Assembly (NCBI GenBank): GCA_021155965.1
Contig: JAJNBJ010000004.1
Span: 1 to 64,000 of the forward strand
Source: Flavipsychrobacter sp.
GTDB lineage: Bacteria; Bacteroidota; Bacteroidia; Chitinophagales; Chitinophagaceae
Direction: 5' to 3'
Length of the DNA: 64,000 nucleotides
Part shown: positions 53,371-61,665 of the stretch, piece after piece
How positions within the stretch are numbered: position 1 is the stretch's first letter
Layout of the letters: the number at the start of each line of letters is the position of its first letter
The notes under the pieces: model-generated
Told to the model about the DNA's origin: nothing
Seen by the model: the letters and a program-made list of their open reading frames with translations, nothing else
Databases searched by the model: none
Translations under genes and position numbers: made by a program

Positions 53371-53485
53371 AGGAAATGGGATAAAACTTGTTTGATAGTG
53401 GTATAAGGGTTGTTTTCTAAAAAAATTATTGCAATCTTTAATCACAAATTATTACACCACATTTTTTAACCTAAAAAATCCAGGT

Positions 53486-54385
53486 ATGAACATTACATTA
53501 AAAACCATTGCTGCAGGTGCTCTATTGCTGGCAACGCAATCAACTTTCGCACAAGGACTTGATATCGGATTGCGCATGAATATTCAGGGGACTGCTTTAC
53601 TGAATAACAGCGATCAGGCTGCTGGCCCCGAGCTTGATGCCAAGATACATACGACGGCTGCATTTGGTATTGGTGGCAGTTATATGTTCAGCAGCCATTT
53701 AGGTGCGGGTATCGATTTCTTGTATTCAAAACAGGGACACGGATACAAAGGTTCTGTTGCGGATATACCCACTACGTCGGCTCCCGACCTGAGCAAAACG
53801 TTCCAGGGAATGGCATCTATGAATTCTATTCCTTTTGCAGGCACTTATACCGCACGAAGAGAACTTACCTATATAAAAATACCCATCATGCTTAAGTTTA
53901 CAGGTAAGAACACCAAAAAAGTTTACTTCAGTTCATTCATAGGCCCCCAGATAAGTTTGCTCAGCGGGGCAAAATACAAAGTAAATGAGGTAGACATCAA
54001 CCTGAATTCCATAAACATGACCGCCAAAGATGCTTATAAAAAAGTGTCGGTTGACCTGGCATTTGGAGTAGGAGCGGCTGCCAACTTATCGAAGAACATT
54101 TCATTGTCAGCACATTTTCGTGTAGATTATGGACTGGGTGATGCGGAAGATAAGAGTAAAACATATACCACTACCGGGCCCAACGGGGGCACCGTAAAGT
54201 TCTATCCCACAGGACGGGCTACAACTAACAATATTACAGCCGGCGCTTTAATCAGCTTCAATTACAAATTCACCAAGAAAGAAAAAGCACCTGAAAAGGG
54301 TAAGCCCGGAGCTAAGCCTGCACCAAGGCCAGGTACAAAACCAGGTACTAAACCTGCCCCAAAACCTGCCCCAAAAAAGAAGTAA
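53486..54385 (+). CDS. Outer-membrane barrel with a Pro/Lys-rich C-terminal tail
   Basis: A 299-residue porin-like protein (signal ends STFAQ). Residues about 20-262 form a PorT-like/outer membrane beta-barrel domain (GIGGSYMFSSHLGAGIDFLYSKQ split over two strands, RRELTYIKIPIMLKFTG, SSFIGPQISLLSGAKYK). The last ~35 residues are a low-complexity tail of PGTKPGTKPAPKPAPKKK type, rich in Pro and Lys, that would extend beyond the barrel, probably into the periplasm. The start at 53486 fits the signal peptide; a longer frame from 53429 does not. Function unknown. Confidence 0.78.
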   Translation: MNITLKTIAAGALLLATQSTFAQGLDIGLRMNIQGTALLNNSDQAAGPELDAKIHTTAAFGIGGSYMFSSHLGAGIDFLYSKQGHGYKGSVADIPTTSAPDLSKTFQGMASMNSIPFAGTYTARRELTYIKIPIMLKFTGKNTKKVYFSSFIGPQISLLSGAKYKVNEVDINLNSINMTAKDAYKKVSVDLAFGVGAAANLSKNISLSAHFRVDYGLGDAEDKSKTYTTTGPNGGTVKFYPTGRATTNNITAGALISFNYKFTKKEKAPEKGKPGAKPAPRPGTKPGTKPAPKPAPKKK

Positions 54386-54401
54386 GAATTGATTTAGTAT
54401 A

Positions 54402-54440
54402 ATTAAAACCCCATCCACCAAAAGTGGATGGGGTTTTAAT
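54402..54440 (+). terminator. Strong terminator after the Pro/Lys-tail OMP gene
   Basis: A perfect stem of at least 17 base pairs (54402-54418 with 54424-54440) closing a five-base loop, ending in a T-rich run. Confidence 0.85.
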
Positions 54441-54548
54441 TTTAATTGACTATCAATTCTATACAGCATTGGATAATAAATATTTATAGCATAACTAAAC
54501 AATGCATCAGTTTCTTATGTATTATTGCGTTATAATAGCATTACGATC

Positions 54549-54905
54549 ATGATATTCTCAACCGAACTATTAAAAGGAACGCTCAAAACCATTGTGCTGA
54601 AGCTGCTTGCAGACAACAGCAAAATGTATGGTTACGAAATTACCCAAAGGGTAAAAGAGCTGACTGGCGATAAGATACAGATAACCGAGGGGGCATTGTA
54701 TCCGACATTGCACGCGCTGGAAGCAGAAGGGTTGCTTACTACAGAAGTAGAATACATGGGCAAGCGTGTGCGGAAATATTACAGCCTGAATGAGAGCGGC
54801 AAGGCAAGATCGAAGGAAAAGGTGAGCGAACTCGCCGAATTCATTGAGACCATGACATTTTTATTAGACCTGAAAAAGAAGACATTAAATGTATTGCCTC
54901 AGTGA
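54549..54905 (+). CDS. PadR-family transcriptional regulator
   Basis: A 118-residue winged-helix protein: LKGTLKTIVLKLLADN, YGYEITQRVKELTG, ITEGALYPTLHALEAEGLL and GKRVRKYYSLNESGK are all diagnostic. PadR proteins repress neighbouring genes and respond to small ligands. The downstream membrane protein gene starts inside its last codons (17-base overlap), so they are translationally coupled. An upstream in-frame TTG is possible; ATG at 54549 is preferred. Confidence 0.93.
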   Translation: MIFSTELLKGTLKTIVLKLLADNSKMYGYEITQRVKELTGDKIQITEGALYPTLHALEAEGLLTTEVEYMGKRVRKYYSLNESGKARSKEKVSELAEFIETMTFLLDLKKKTLNVLPQ

Positions 54906-56031
54906 GCAGCAGATAGACTACATCCTCGATGACATTAGACGTAATGGGATCGAAACGGAGGACCTGCAGTTAAACCTCCTGGATCATATCTGCTGCATAC
55001 TGGAGCGAACGCTCAAGGAGGATGATGACTTTGAGTGCCTCTACCAACTGACCGTAAAACAGTTCTTTAAAAATGAGCTGCGGGAGATAGAGGAGGAAAC
55101 CATCAATTTATTAATGTTCAAAAACTATTATGCAATGAAAAAACTAATGATCGTGGCAGGAGCGATCTCAGCTGCCGCATTTGTTCTGGGTTCTTTATTT
55201 AAGATCATGTTCTGGCCAGGTGCAAGCGTATTGCTATGCCTGGCCATGCTTATGTTCGCCGTAGTGTTCATGCCGCTGATGGCGGTGCTGAAGGTAAAAG
55301 AAAAAGGCACCTCGGGTCAAAAATTTGCCACTGTTACAGGTGCCCTGGTGGCCATATTGTTCAGCCTGGCTACGCTGTTCAAGGTGCAGCATTGGCCGGG
55401 GGCGAATATACTTATATTCTCTACGATAGGAGTGGCGGCGTTTCTGTATCTGCCGGCTTATTACCTGGCGGGTATACGCTCGGCAGATAAAAAACTGGAC
55501 ACCATAGTGACTTCGGTGATATTGGTGAGTGGCATAGGGTTGTTGTTTACGATGGTGAACCTGCGGCCACCGCGACTTGCGCCTGCTGAGCTACAATTGT
55601 GCTATAACAATGAAGCACTGGTTAGGAATATGCTGTACAGCCTTCCGGACACAGGGGCAGAGAGGGCGAAAAGTGAACTTGTGCGCAATATTAATGCGAC
55701 CTGCGAGCAGATAAAATCTGTGATCATTTTTAATGCAACCGGGAATAAAGCTTTGCCGGCGAATGCGAATAATCCGCAACTGGGATTTTATGACCGTCCC
55801 GTAGCCAGTTATTTTTCGGATGATGCTGATGCTGTTGCGCTCATAAAAAAACTGGAGATGCAACTAACTCAATACCGGCAGACAAAAAGCACTGATAATG
55901 GCGATATACTGAATATTGATATGCCGGAGCTGTGTAAATTCCCGAGCAGCGGGGCATTGTGCCTTCTTTCCCAATTACAGATATACCTGTTGAATGCAGA
56001 AAGAGAGAAGCTGGTTGCAACTATAAATTGA
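54889..56031 (+). CDS. PadR-coupled membrane protein with two GldL-like WPGA motifs
   Basis: A 380-residue protein in three parts. Residues 1-80 are a soluble helical domain (LSEQQIDYILDDIRRNG, LLDHICCILE) reminiscent of the HAAS-type domains paired with PadR regulators. Residues about 85-225 hold five membrane helices with LFKIMFWPGA (103-112) and LFKVQHWPGA (163-172), exactly 60 residues apart; the same FK..HWPGA word is a hallmark of the gliding-motility protein GldL. Residues 226-380 are an extracytoplasmic helical domain with no recognised name. Function unknown; regulation through the coupled PadR protein is likely. Confidence 0.8.
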   Translation: MYCLSEQQIDYILDDIRRNGIETEDLQLNLLDHICCILERTLKEDDDFECLYQLTVKQFFKNELREIEEETINLLMFKNYYAMKKLMIVAGAISAAAFVLGSLFKIMFWPGASVLLCLAMLMFAVVFMPLMAVLKVKEKGTSGQKFATVTGALVAILFSLATLFKVQHWPGANILIFSTIGVAAFLYLPAYYLAGIRSADKKLDTIVTSVILVSGIGLLFTMVNLRPPRLAPAELQLCYNNEALVRNMLYSLPDTGAERAKSELVRNINATCEQIKSVIIFNATGNKALPANANNPQLGFYDRPVASYFSDDADAVALIKKLEMQLTQYRQTKSTDNGDILNIDMPELCKFPSSGALCLLSQLQIYLLNAEREKLVATIN

Positions 56032-56039
56032 CCATAAAT

Positions 56040-56071
56040 ACGTAGAGTCGCAATGCATTGCGACTCTACGT
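56040..56071. terminator. Perfect 32-base palindrome between convergent genes
   Basis: Two 16-base arms with no spacer (56040-56055, 56056-56071), core GCAATGCATTGC. It serves as a likely bidirectional terminator and resembles a short palindromic repeat dispersed in many bacterial genomes. Confidence 0.7.
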
Positions 56072-56093
56072 AAGTTATAATATCCGGTGATTA

Positions 56094-57221
56094 TTATTTC
56101 ATTTCCAGCACATCACCATTCAAAGCCATATCCGAAGGATAATCGCGGTAGCTCCATTTCTTAACTACTACGCCGTCTTTTATCAGCATCAGGCCGGGGT
56201 TGCTGCGCATAGCTGTCTTGCTTGCTGTGCCATCAACCGAGAACGGTGGCAGTTTAATACCGTGCTTGAACAGGAATGCGTTGGCTTCTTCATAATTAGA
56301 TGAGGACAGTGCATAGAAAGGCACATTCAGCTGAGCTGCTTTGCTCACCAGGTTGCGCAGCTTATCCAGGTTGTCCATATGCGCTTTGTCGGGTTCGCGT
56401 ACTATCCAGAAAAGTGTATAGCCTTTTGCTGTGAGTATAGCTTTTGTCTGGTCAGCATTATTGGAATCGTTGAGCACGAAGTCGTGTATCTCGGGTTCGC
56501 CTTCCGCCTCTTTAACCAGTTTATCCTTGCGGTCAACAAACTTCCAGGTTGAGTCCTGCCATGGGTAATTGTTCATGTCAAACTCTTTTTTCTCGCCATT
56601 CTTTTCGTAGATGAATACGGATTCATAAACAGCAGGCTTAAAGCCTGGGCCAGGCTGCATTTTCTCCCAGATGTTATTGCCGGGTTTGTAGCCGATGCAG
56701 TCCACGAAAGGTAAGTGCTCCAGCGCCCACCATTGAATACCTGCCGCAAACACAACAGACAAGATAAATGTTGCTGTGCTGGTATGCTTGCCGAATATAC
56801 TTGATATCCGTCCGCGATAGACGTATACAATGAACGACATGATGGTCAGCACAACATCTTTATAGAAAGTAGCCTCTGGCGAAAGAGGGATACAAGCGCC
56901 AAAGCAGCCGCATTCTTTTATCTTGCCCGAATACAATGCATATCCGGTAAGGAAAGTGAAAAAGATGTTGAGCAGCAGCAATAAGATGGAAAAGAGCCGG
57001 AACGCATAACCTACTATCACTGCCACACCGCAAACGATCTCGAACGCTATCATGGTAACAGAGAAAAAGAAGGAGTAGGGTATCATGAACGACATGTGCA
57101 ATACCTCGAAAAACTCGTTCATCTTGTAGACCAGGCCCATAGGGTCGTTGGCTTTTACTACGCCCGAGAAAATGAACAGTACCCCTAAGATGATCCTGAG
57201 CAGCCAGAGAAAATATTTCAT
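56094..57221 (-). CDS. DoxX/MauE-like membrane protein with thioredoxin-like C-terminus (BT_3928-like)
   Basis: A 375-residue protein. Four helices in residues 1-140 form a DoxX/MauE-like domain (ILGVLFIFSGVVKANDP, and ECGCFGACIPLSPEATFYKD with its Cys pairs). A fifth helix near 150-170 leads to a periplasmic part; residues about 240-375 look like a thioredoxin fold without a CxxC (TLFWIVREPDKAHMDNLDKL, LPFYALSSS, PGLMLIKDGVVVKKW). It may take part in redox or quinone-linked chemistry at the membrane. This two-domain arrangement is known in Bacteroidota under the label BT_3928 family. Confidence 0.78.
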   Translation of the reverse strand: MKYFLWLLRIILGVLFIFSGVVKANDPMGLVYKMNEFFEVLHMSFMIPYSFFFSVTMIAFEIVCGVAVIVGYAFRLFSILLLLLNIFFTFLTGYALYSGKIKECGCFGACIPLSPEATFYKDVVLTIMSFIVYVYRGRISSIFGKHTSTATFILSVVFAAGIQWWALEHLPFVDCIGYKPGNNIWEKMQPGPGFKPAVYESVFIYEKNGEKKEFDMNNYPWQDSTWKFVDRKDKLVKEAEGEPEIHDFVLNDSNNADQTKAILTAKGYTLFWIVREPDKAHMDNLDKLRNLVSKAAQLNVPFYALSSSNYEEANAFLFKHGIKLPPFSVDGTASKTAMRSNPGLMLIKDGVVVKKWSYRDYPSDMALNGDVLEMK

Positions 57222-57273
57222 AGAATTTGTATAGTGTTTGTTATAAAAAGCAGTTTTAAAATAACTTTACCCT

Positions 57274-57281
57274 CAAACTTA
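57274..57281 (-). promoter_or_regulatory. -7 box of the DoxX-like gene
   Basis: TAAGTTTG on the minus strand, 52 bases from the ATG. Confidence 0.5.
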
Positions 57282-57346
57282 CGGGAAGAATGACGAAATG
57301 CAAAGTTCCCGTATTATTATAAAAATTCATTCACAAATAAGAAAAA

Positions 57347-58189
57347 TTGCCAATAACACTGCATAGTAAAGGAAAGGCACTCGATATATCCCACCCGGTG
57401 GTGATGGGTATCCTTAATGCTACGCCCGATAGCTTCTACAACAAAGGACAAGACAGTGATGCATTATCCCTACTCCGAAATGCTGAAAAAATGTTAAAAG
57501 AGGGTGCAGCCGTCCTTGATATTGGAGGTGCCAGCACAAAACCGGGTCAGGAATTGCTGAATACAGATGAAGAATTGAAAAGAGTAATACCTGTTGTGGC
57601 AGAACTGCATAAGAATTTCCCGGATGCATGGTTGTCGATCGATACTTATAACGCAAAAGTGGCTAAAGAAGCGGTGGAGGCAGGGGTAAGTATTGTGAAT
57701 GATGTGAGCAGCGGAAGGTTTGATGATGAGATGCTGAAAACAGTAGCTGCGTTGAAAGTGCCTTACATAGCCATGCATATGCAGGGCGAGCCTAAAACTA
57801 TGCAGGTGAACCCGCAATACAAAGATGTGGTGGATGAAGTGATGGCATACCTGCAGGAGATATGCTTGAAATGCGAACAGGCTGGGATAACGGAAGTAAT
57901 AGTAGATCCGGGCTTTGGTTTTGGCAAAACGGTTGAGCATAATTACAAACTGCTGTATGCGCTGCATAGTTTTGCCTTGCTGGGCAAACCTGTGTTGGTA
58001 GGGCTTTCCAGGAAATCTTTGATATGCAAACCACTTAAAGTGAACCCGGAACATGCTTTGAATGGTACTACAGCTCTGCATATGGTGGCGCTGCAAAATG
58101 GAGCGAACATATTGCGGGTGCATGATGTGAAAGAGGCCTTGGAGGTGATCACATTATTTCAGTGTCTTAGCGAAAATGCAAATTATTAA
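57347..58189 (+). CDS. folP: Dihydropteroate synthase
   Basis: A 280-residue TIM-barrel enzyme joining p-aminobenzoate to hydroxymethyldihydropterin pyrophosphate in folate synthesis. Signature loops are intact: GILNATPDSFYNKG, DIGGASTKPGQE, SIDTYNAKVAKEAVEAG, NDVSSGRFD, DPGFGFGKT and LVGLSRKS. The only possible start that keeps the first strand is a TTG at 57347, because an in-frame stop lies directly upstream (57338-57340); the first ATG is inside the conserved region. It is divergent from the DoxX-like gene, with about 125 bases between. Confidence 0.93.
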   Translation: MPITLHSKGKALDISHPVVMGILNATPDSFYNKGQDSDALSLLRNAEKMLKEGAAVLDIGGASTKPGQELLNTDEELKRVIPVVAELHKNFPDAWLSIDTYNAKVAKEAVEAGVSIVNDVSSGRFDDEMLKTVAALKVPYIAMHMQGEPKTMQVNPQYKDVVDEVMAYLQEICLKCEQAGITEVIVDPGFGFGKTVEHNYKLLYALHSFALLGKPVLVGLSRKSLICKPLKVNPEHALNGTTALHMVALQNGANILRVHDVKEALEVITLFQCLSENANY

Positions 58190-58221
58190 CTGGGCTAAAC
58201 GTTCAACTCAAAGTAATTCAG

Positions 58222-58229
58222 TAACTTCG
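58222..58229 (+). promoter_or_regulatory. -7 box abutting the lipoprotein start at 58235
   Basis: TAACTTCG, TAnnTTTG variant, five bases before the ATG. Confidence 0.4.
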
Positions 58230-58234
58230 GTATA

Positions 58235-58639
58235 ATGAAGAAAGTGATCGCTGTTTTTGCTTTTATACTTTTTGTTGGCGCATGCCAAAAACCGGCAAAC
58301 AATGCCGTAACAGGTGGTGGTAAAGGTGGCAATGTTACCATACGTATCATCCCCGAACTGTATGATGAGTTTGTAGATACCTGTACCATTTATGTGAAAT
58401 ATGGATCATTGGATGCACCTGCCAGTGGAGTGTATGACGATTCAATAGTGTGCACTGTTGCCAATGATACACCCAGCGCAACGTTTACCAACCTGAAGGT
58501 AGGGCTGTATTATTTCTTTGGCAAAGGATGGCACTCGGGGGCAGGGCATTTGCCCAATGTAAAGGGCAGCAAGAATTGCACTATATCAGCAGATGGGACC
58601 AATCTTTTCTATCTGCCTACGTTCTCTTACACTCCGTAA
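58235..58639 (+). CDS. Small lipoprotein of unknown function
   Basis: A 134-residue lipoprotein (signal ends LFVGAC, Cys17) with a Gly-rich linker (TGGGKGGN) and an Ig- or transthyretin-like beta domain (VTIRIIPELYD, TIYVKYGS, ATFTNLKVGLYYFFGKGW). No named family. It converges with proline dehydrogenase, with six bases between stops. Confidence 0.7.
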   Translation: MKKVIAVFAFILFVGACQKPANNAVTGGGKGGNVTIRIIPELYDEFVDTCTIYVKYGSLDAPASGVYDDSIVCTVANDTPSATFTNLKVGLYYFFGKGWHSGAGHLPNVKGSKNCTISADGTNLFYLPTFSYTP

Positions 58640-58645
58640 GGTGTA

Positions 58646-59812
58646 TCAAATTCCCCTGCGTTTTATCTCTCTTCTTATCAGGGCGAGTTCGCGGCCTGTC
58701 TGGCCTTTTACTGATGTATTCTCCTGTGCGCGGCGCATCAGGTAGGGTAGTACATCCTTCACCGGGCCATAAGGCAGGTATTTAGCCACATTATATCCTT
58801 CGTGTGCAAGGTTGAAAGAGATGTTATCACTCATGCCATAAAGTTGCGAGAACCATACTTTTTCTGTATTGGCAGGTACCTGGTTGGTATACATATAGCG
58901 GGCTACATTCAGGCAGCTCGTTTCATTGTGTGTGCCTATGAATAAACCAATTCCACCCAGGTGCTTCAGGCAGAAGTCAGCTGCTTCATCATAGTCGCGG
59001 TCGGTGGTTTTTTTATCAGGTTGTATAGGTGATGGGTAACCTTTTTCTGCAGCGCGTAAGCGCTCTTTTTCCATGTAAGCGCCACGCACCAGCTTAGCGC
59101 CCAACAGGTATTTTTTAGAATGTGCCAGCTCATAAGATTCTTTAAGAAATACCAGCCTGTCGTGGCGATACAACTGGTAGGTGTTATACACTATAACTTT
59201 TGTTTTGTTATAGCGCTCCATCATAGCATCGGCAAGGTCATCCACCGGTTTCTGTATCCAGCTTTCTTCGGCATCAATCAGCACCATTATGTTATGTTCA
59301 GCCCCGGCTTTGCATATCTGGTCTATGCGGTTTTGCACACGGCCCCATGCTTTTTTATCATCTTCGGTCAGCGTTTCGCCGGCATGTATTTTTTCGAGTA
59401 AAGAGAAATAAGCAAACCCGGTTACTTTGATGCTGATGAAAGGGATATTTTTTTGCGTAGAAGAGAATTTGATTGCTTTAATAAATTCAGGTACAGCTTT
59501 ATCAAAATCCTCCTCGCTCTCTTTGCCTTCAACGCCATAATCCATTATGGTACTTACACCGTATTTCGCAATGCCTTCCGCTGTTTTTGCTGCTTCTTCC
59601 ATGGTTTCCCCGCCACAGAAATGATCGAACAGTGTCCACTTGATCAATCCTTTCACCGGCAATCGCCAGTCTATAGCGAACTTGGTCAGCTTCATGCCTA
59701 TGCTGGTGAGCAGGGGCGAGCTCATAGAGGTGAAAAGGAAATTGGCAAGCTTCAACTCTTTGTTACTGCGGTACTTAAAAGCTATTTCTGTATTCTCGAA
59801 AACGGGAAGCAT
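58646..59812 (-). CDS. Proline dehydrogenase
   Basis: A 388-residue FAD enzyme oxidising proline to pyrroline-5-carboxylate. The PRODH barrel shows SIKVTGFAYFSLLEKI, VLIDAEESWIQ, YNTYQLYRHDRL, KLVRGAYMEKERLRA (the FAD-contacting lysine/arginine strand) and IGTHNETSC. It is a monofunctional PutA-like enzyme without the P5C dehydrogenase half, which is not in the window. A hydrophobic N-terminal stretch of ~40 residues is non-conserved. Proline, like histidine (hutU), would be catabolised to glutamate. Confidence 0.92.
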   Translation of the reverse strand: MLPVFENTEIAFKYRSNKELKLANFLFTSMSSPLLTSIGMKLTKFAIDWRLPVKGLIKWTLFDHFCGGETMEEAAKTAEGIAKYGVSTIMDYGVEGKESEEDFDKAVPEFIKAIKFSSTQKNIPFISIKVTGFAYFSLLEKIHAGETLTEDDKKAWGRVQNRIDQICKAGAEHNIMVLIDAEESWIQKPVDDLADAMMERYNKTKVIVYNTYQLYRHDRLVFLKESYELAHSKKYLLGAKLVRGAYMEKERLRAAEKGYPSPIQPDKKTTDRDYDEAADFCLKHLGGIGLFIGTHNETSCLNVARYMYTNQVPANTEKVWFSQLYGMSDNISFNLAHEGYNVAKYLPYGPVKDVLPYLMRRAQENTSVKGQTGRELALIRREIKRRGI

Positions 59813-59829
59813 AATATTATTTAGCGGCG

Positions 59830-59837
59830 CAAAGGTA
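59830..59837 (-). promoter_or_regulatory. -7 box of the proline dehydrogenase gene
   Basis: TACCTTTG on the minus strand, exact consensus, 17 bases from the ATG. Confidence 0.55.
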
Positions 59838-59912
59838 GGCAGGGGAACCGATATTCCCCTATTTGGGTAGTTAGTTAGGTTTGCAAATTCTTTTTAATAG
59901 GTAAAAAAATGG

Positions 59913-59920
59913 TAACTTTA
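59913..59920 (+). promoter_or_regulatory. -7-like box ahead of the T9SS protein at 59959
   Basis: TAACTTTA, one mismatch to TAnnTTTG; the identical word precedes the next paralogue at 61604-61611. Confidence 0.4.
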
Positions 59921-59958
59921 ATGAAACGCATTTGTTTTAAACCCTCAAATATTCGGTT

Positions 59959-61368
59959 ATGCGGAAAATACTTTTACTCTTTCTTTTTTGCTCTTTCCTG
60001 ACATCACAGGCACAGTACAGTGACAATAAAATACTGATACAAACCGGGGATGCGCTACCTGCGAAAATCCCTGTTAAGCACCCACGTGCAGGTGAGGGCC
60101 CGAAGAACTACAGGCAAGCTTACAAAAGCACAGCTGCAACAACCTACAGTGATTGGTATGACCTGTGGGATGTTACTTTCGATACTACTACCACAACAGG
60201 TTATCATAGCTACCAGTTTGTATGGGAGATAAATTCCGACAGTAATATTTACAGTGTTTCCGGTTACTATGCGCCTTACTACCATTTTACACACGGCATG
60301 GGTATGTCGTTTGATCCGTCGGACAGCGCCTACTACTATTTTCCGCGCGATACTGATTACCAGGTTTCTGCACCATTTATTCATACGCTGCCCTATACGC
60401 TGGATAGTTTCTGGGTGCCTGGTATATATTACCGGTACGACCCAAACCTGGCAAATGTAGACAGCCTTATCGTAGAATTCCTGGTAACCCAGAATGGCTC
60501 TGCACCTGACTCCGGGGCGTATAAGCTGATAGCTACCACACCACATGGCATGTACCGCCCATTCACGCGCGACTCCACGCCGCGCTTTGGTACTGCAAGG
60601 TATTTCCGTTTGCAGAACGAATGCATTGATCCTGTGCTCACCACGACCGTCCACCAGCGGCATGCATTCCCGCTTACTGTTTTTGATGCGTTTTTCTACC
60701 GCAAGCAAAAGTTTCATTTGCCAACGCCGATCACTGTGCCACCGGGCAAGTACCTGGTAGCGTATGTTTACTTTAAAAGCCAGGCCCCATACCCTGCAGG
60801 TACTTTAAGTTCTGCAGCCAATTATTACTGGCTGTACGCCGGTGAACCATATGGCACCTCTACATGGTACCCGCAAAGCTCGCGAAACAGTTCCATCGGC
60901 TATGCCGGCTCGCACCAAATGGGGCTGATAGCCACCAAACAAATACGGTATAACGACCTGGGTTTCACTTTTGCAGGGCATAATGTGCTGCTGCCGGCAT
61001 CGGCATATGCCAATACAGGGGCTAACCTGCCTCCGGGTTTCAGCGTGCCGCATATGGCATTTCATATTACCTGGACAGTTGACCCGGCACTGGGCATTGA
61101 GCAGAAAAAACAACAGGAACCGCTAGTGCAGATATATCCCAATCCGGCTACCGACATGCTGAACATTGCTTATTCACTCGGCGAAAGCAGTAATGTAAAA
61201 ATATTGCTGGTGGATGCAGTGGGCCGGGTAGCGGGCGTTTATGAAAGGAGTGATGTTTCAGGTGGCGAAGCGGTATTCAATACTGCCGGTATGCCTGCCG
61301 GTGTATATGTTTATCTGCTGGAAGCAGGAGGGCTGCGCAAAACCGGTAAAGTGGTTATCAGGCGCTGA
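59959..61368 (+). CDS. T9SS type A secreted protein, first of a cluster
   Basis: A 469-residue exported protein (signal ends TSQAQ). The body (residues about 60-370) is Tyr/Ser/Asp-rich and beta-like (TYSDWYDLWDVTF, YYHFTHGMGMSFDPSD, DSLIVEFLVTQNGS), with no recognised enzymatic motif. A T9SS type A sorting domain ends it (VQIYPNPATDMLNI, MPAGVYVYLLEAGG, final KVVIRR). It shares the WYD.(..) opening, layout and sorting-domain phrasing with the next gene, so the two are paralogues. Likely a surface or matrix protein. Confidence 0.8.
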   Translation: MRKILLLFLFCSFLTSQAQYSDNKILIQTGDALPAKIPVKHPRAGEGPKNYRQAYKSTAATTYSDWYDLWDVTFDTTTTTGYHSYQFVWEINSDSNIYSVSGYYAPYYHFTHGMGMSFDPSDSAYYYFPRDTDYQVSAPFIHTLPYTLDSFWVPGIYYRYDPNLANVDSLIVEFLVTQNGSAPDSGAYKLIATTPHGMYRPFTRDSTPRFGTARYFRLQNECIDPVLTTTVHQRHAFPLTVFDAFFYRKQKFHLPTPITVPPGKYLVAYVYFKSQAPYPAGTLSSAANYYWLYAGEPYGTSTWYPQSSRNSSIGYAGSHQMGLIATKQIRYNDLGFTFAGHNVLLPASAYANTGANLPPGFSVPHMAFHITWTVDPALGIEQKKQQEPLVQIYPNPATDMLNIAYSLGESSNVKILLVDAVGRVAGVYERSDVSGGEAVFNTAGMPAGVYVYLLEAGGLRKTGKVVIRR

Positions 61369-61665
61369 GTTCACGTGTCGTTATTTCATTTGTGGCAAAC
61401 AGGGGGAATACTGGGGTGAATGTGTTCTTTTTAAACATTTTTAGAGATGAATGGCATATAAATTGCAGTATTTGGAAGTATTATGCCAACCTTTTTCGAC
61501 TCAGGATAAGATTGTTTACAAAACGTGTTTAAGGCAAACAGCCGAACACATATTTGCGATAAAAATATTCTTGCGATGTTAGTCAACTTCATTCAAATAC
61601 AATTAACTTTACCGTCTTAAACTAAAAAAGCATATTTAAACATTCCTCCAAAAAACATAGTGATT
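61369..61665. other. Intergenic region between paralogous T9SS genes
   Basis: About 300 bases, A/T-rich, without coding sequence, hairpin or clear repeat; it contains only the promoter-like word at 61604. Confidence 0.5.
61604..61611 (+). promoter_or_regulatory. -7-like box ahead of the T9SS protein at 61666
   Basis: TAACTTTA, one mismatch to consensus, 54 bases before the ATG. Confidence 0.4.
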
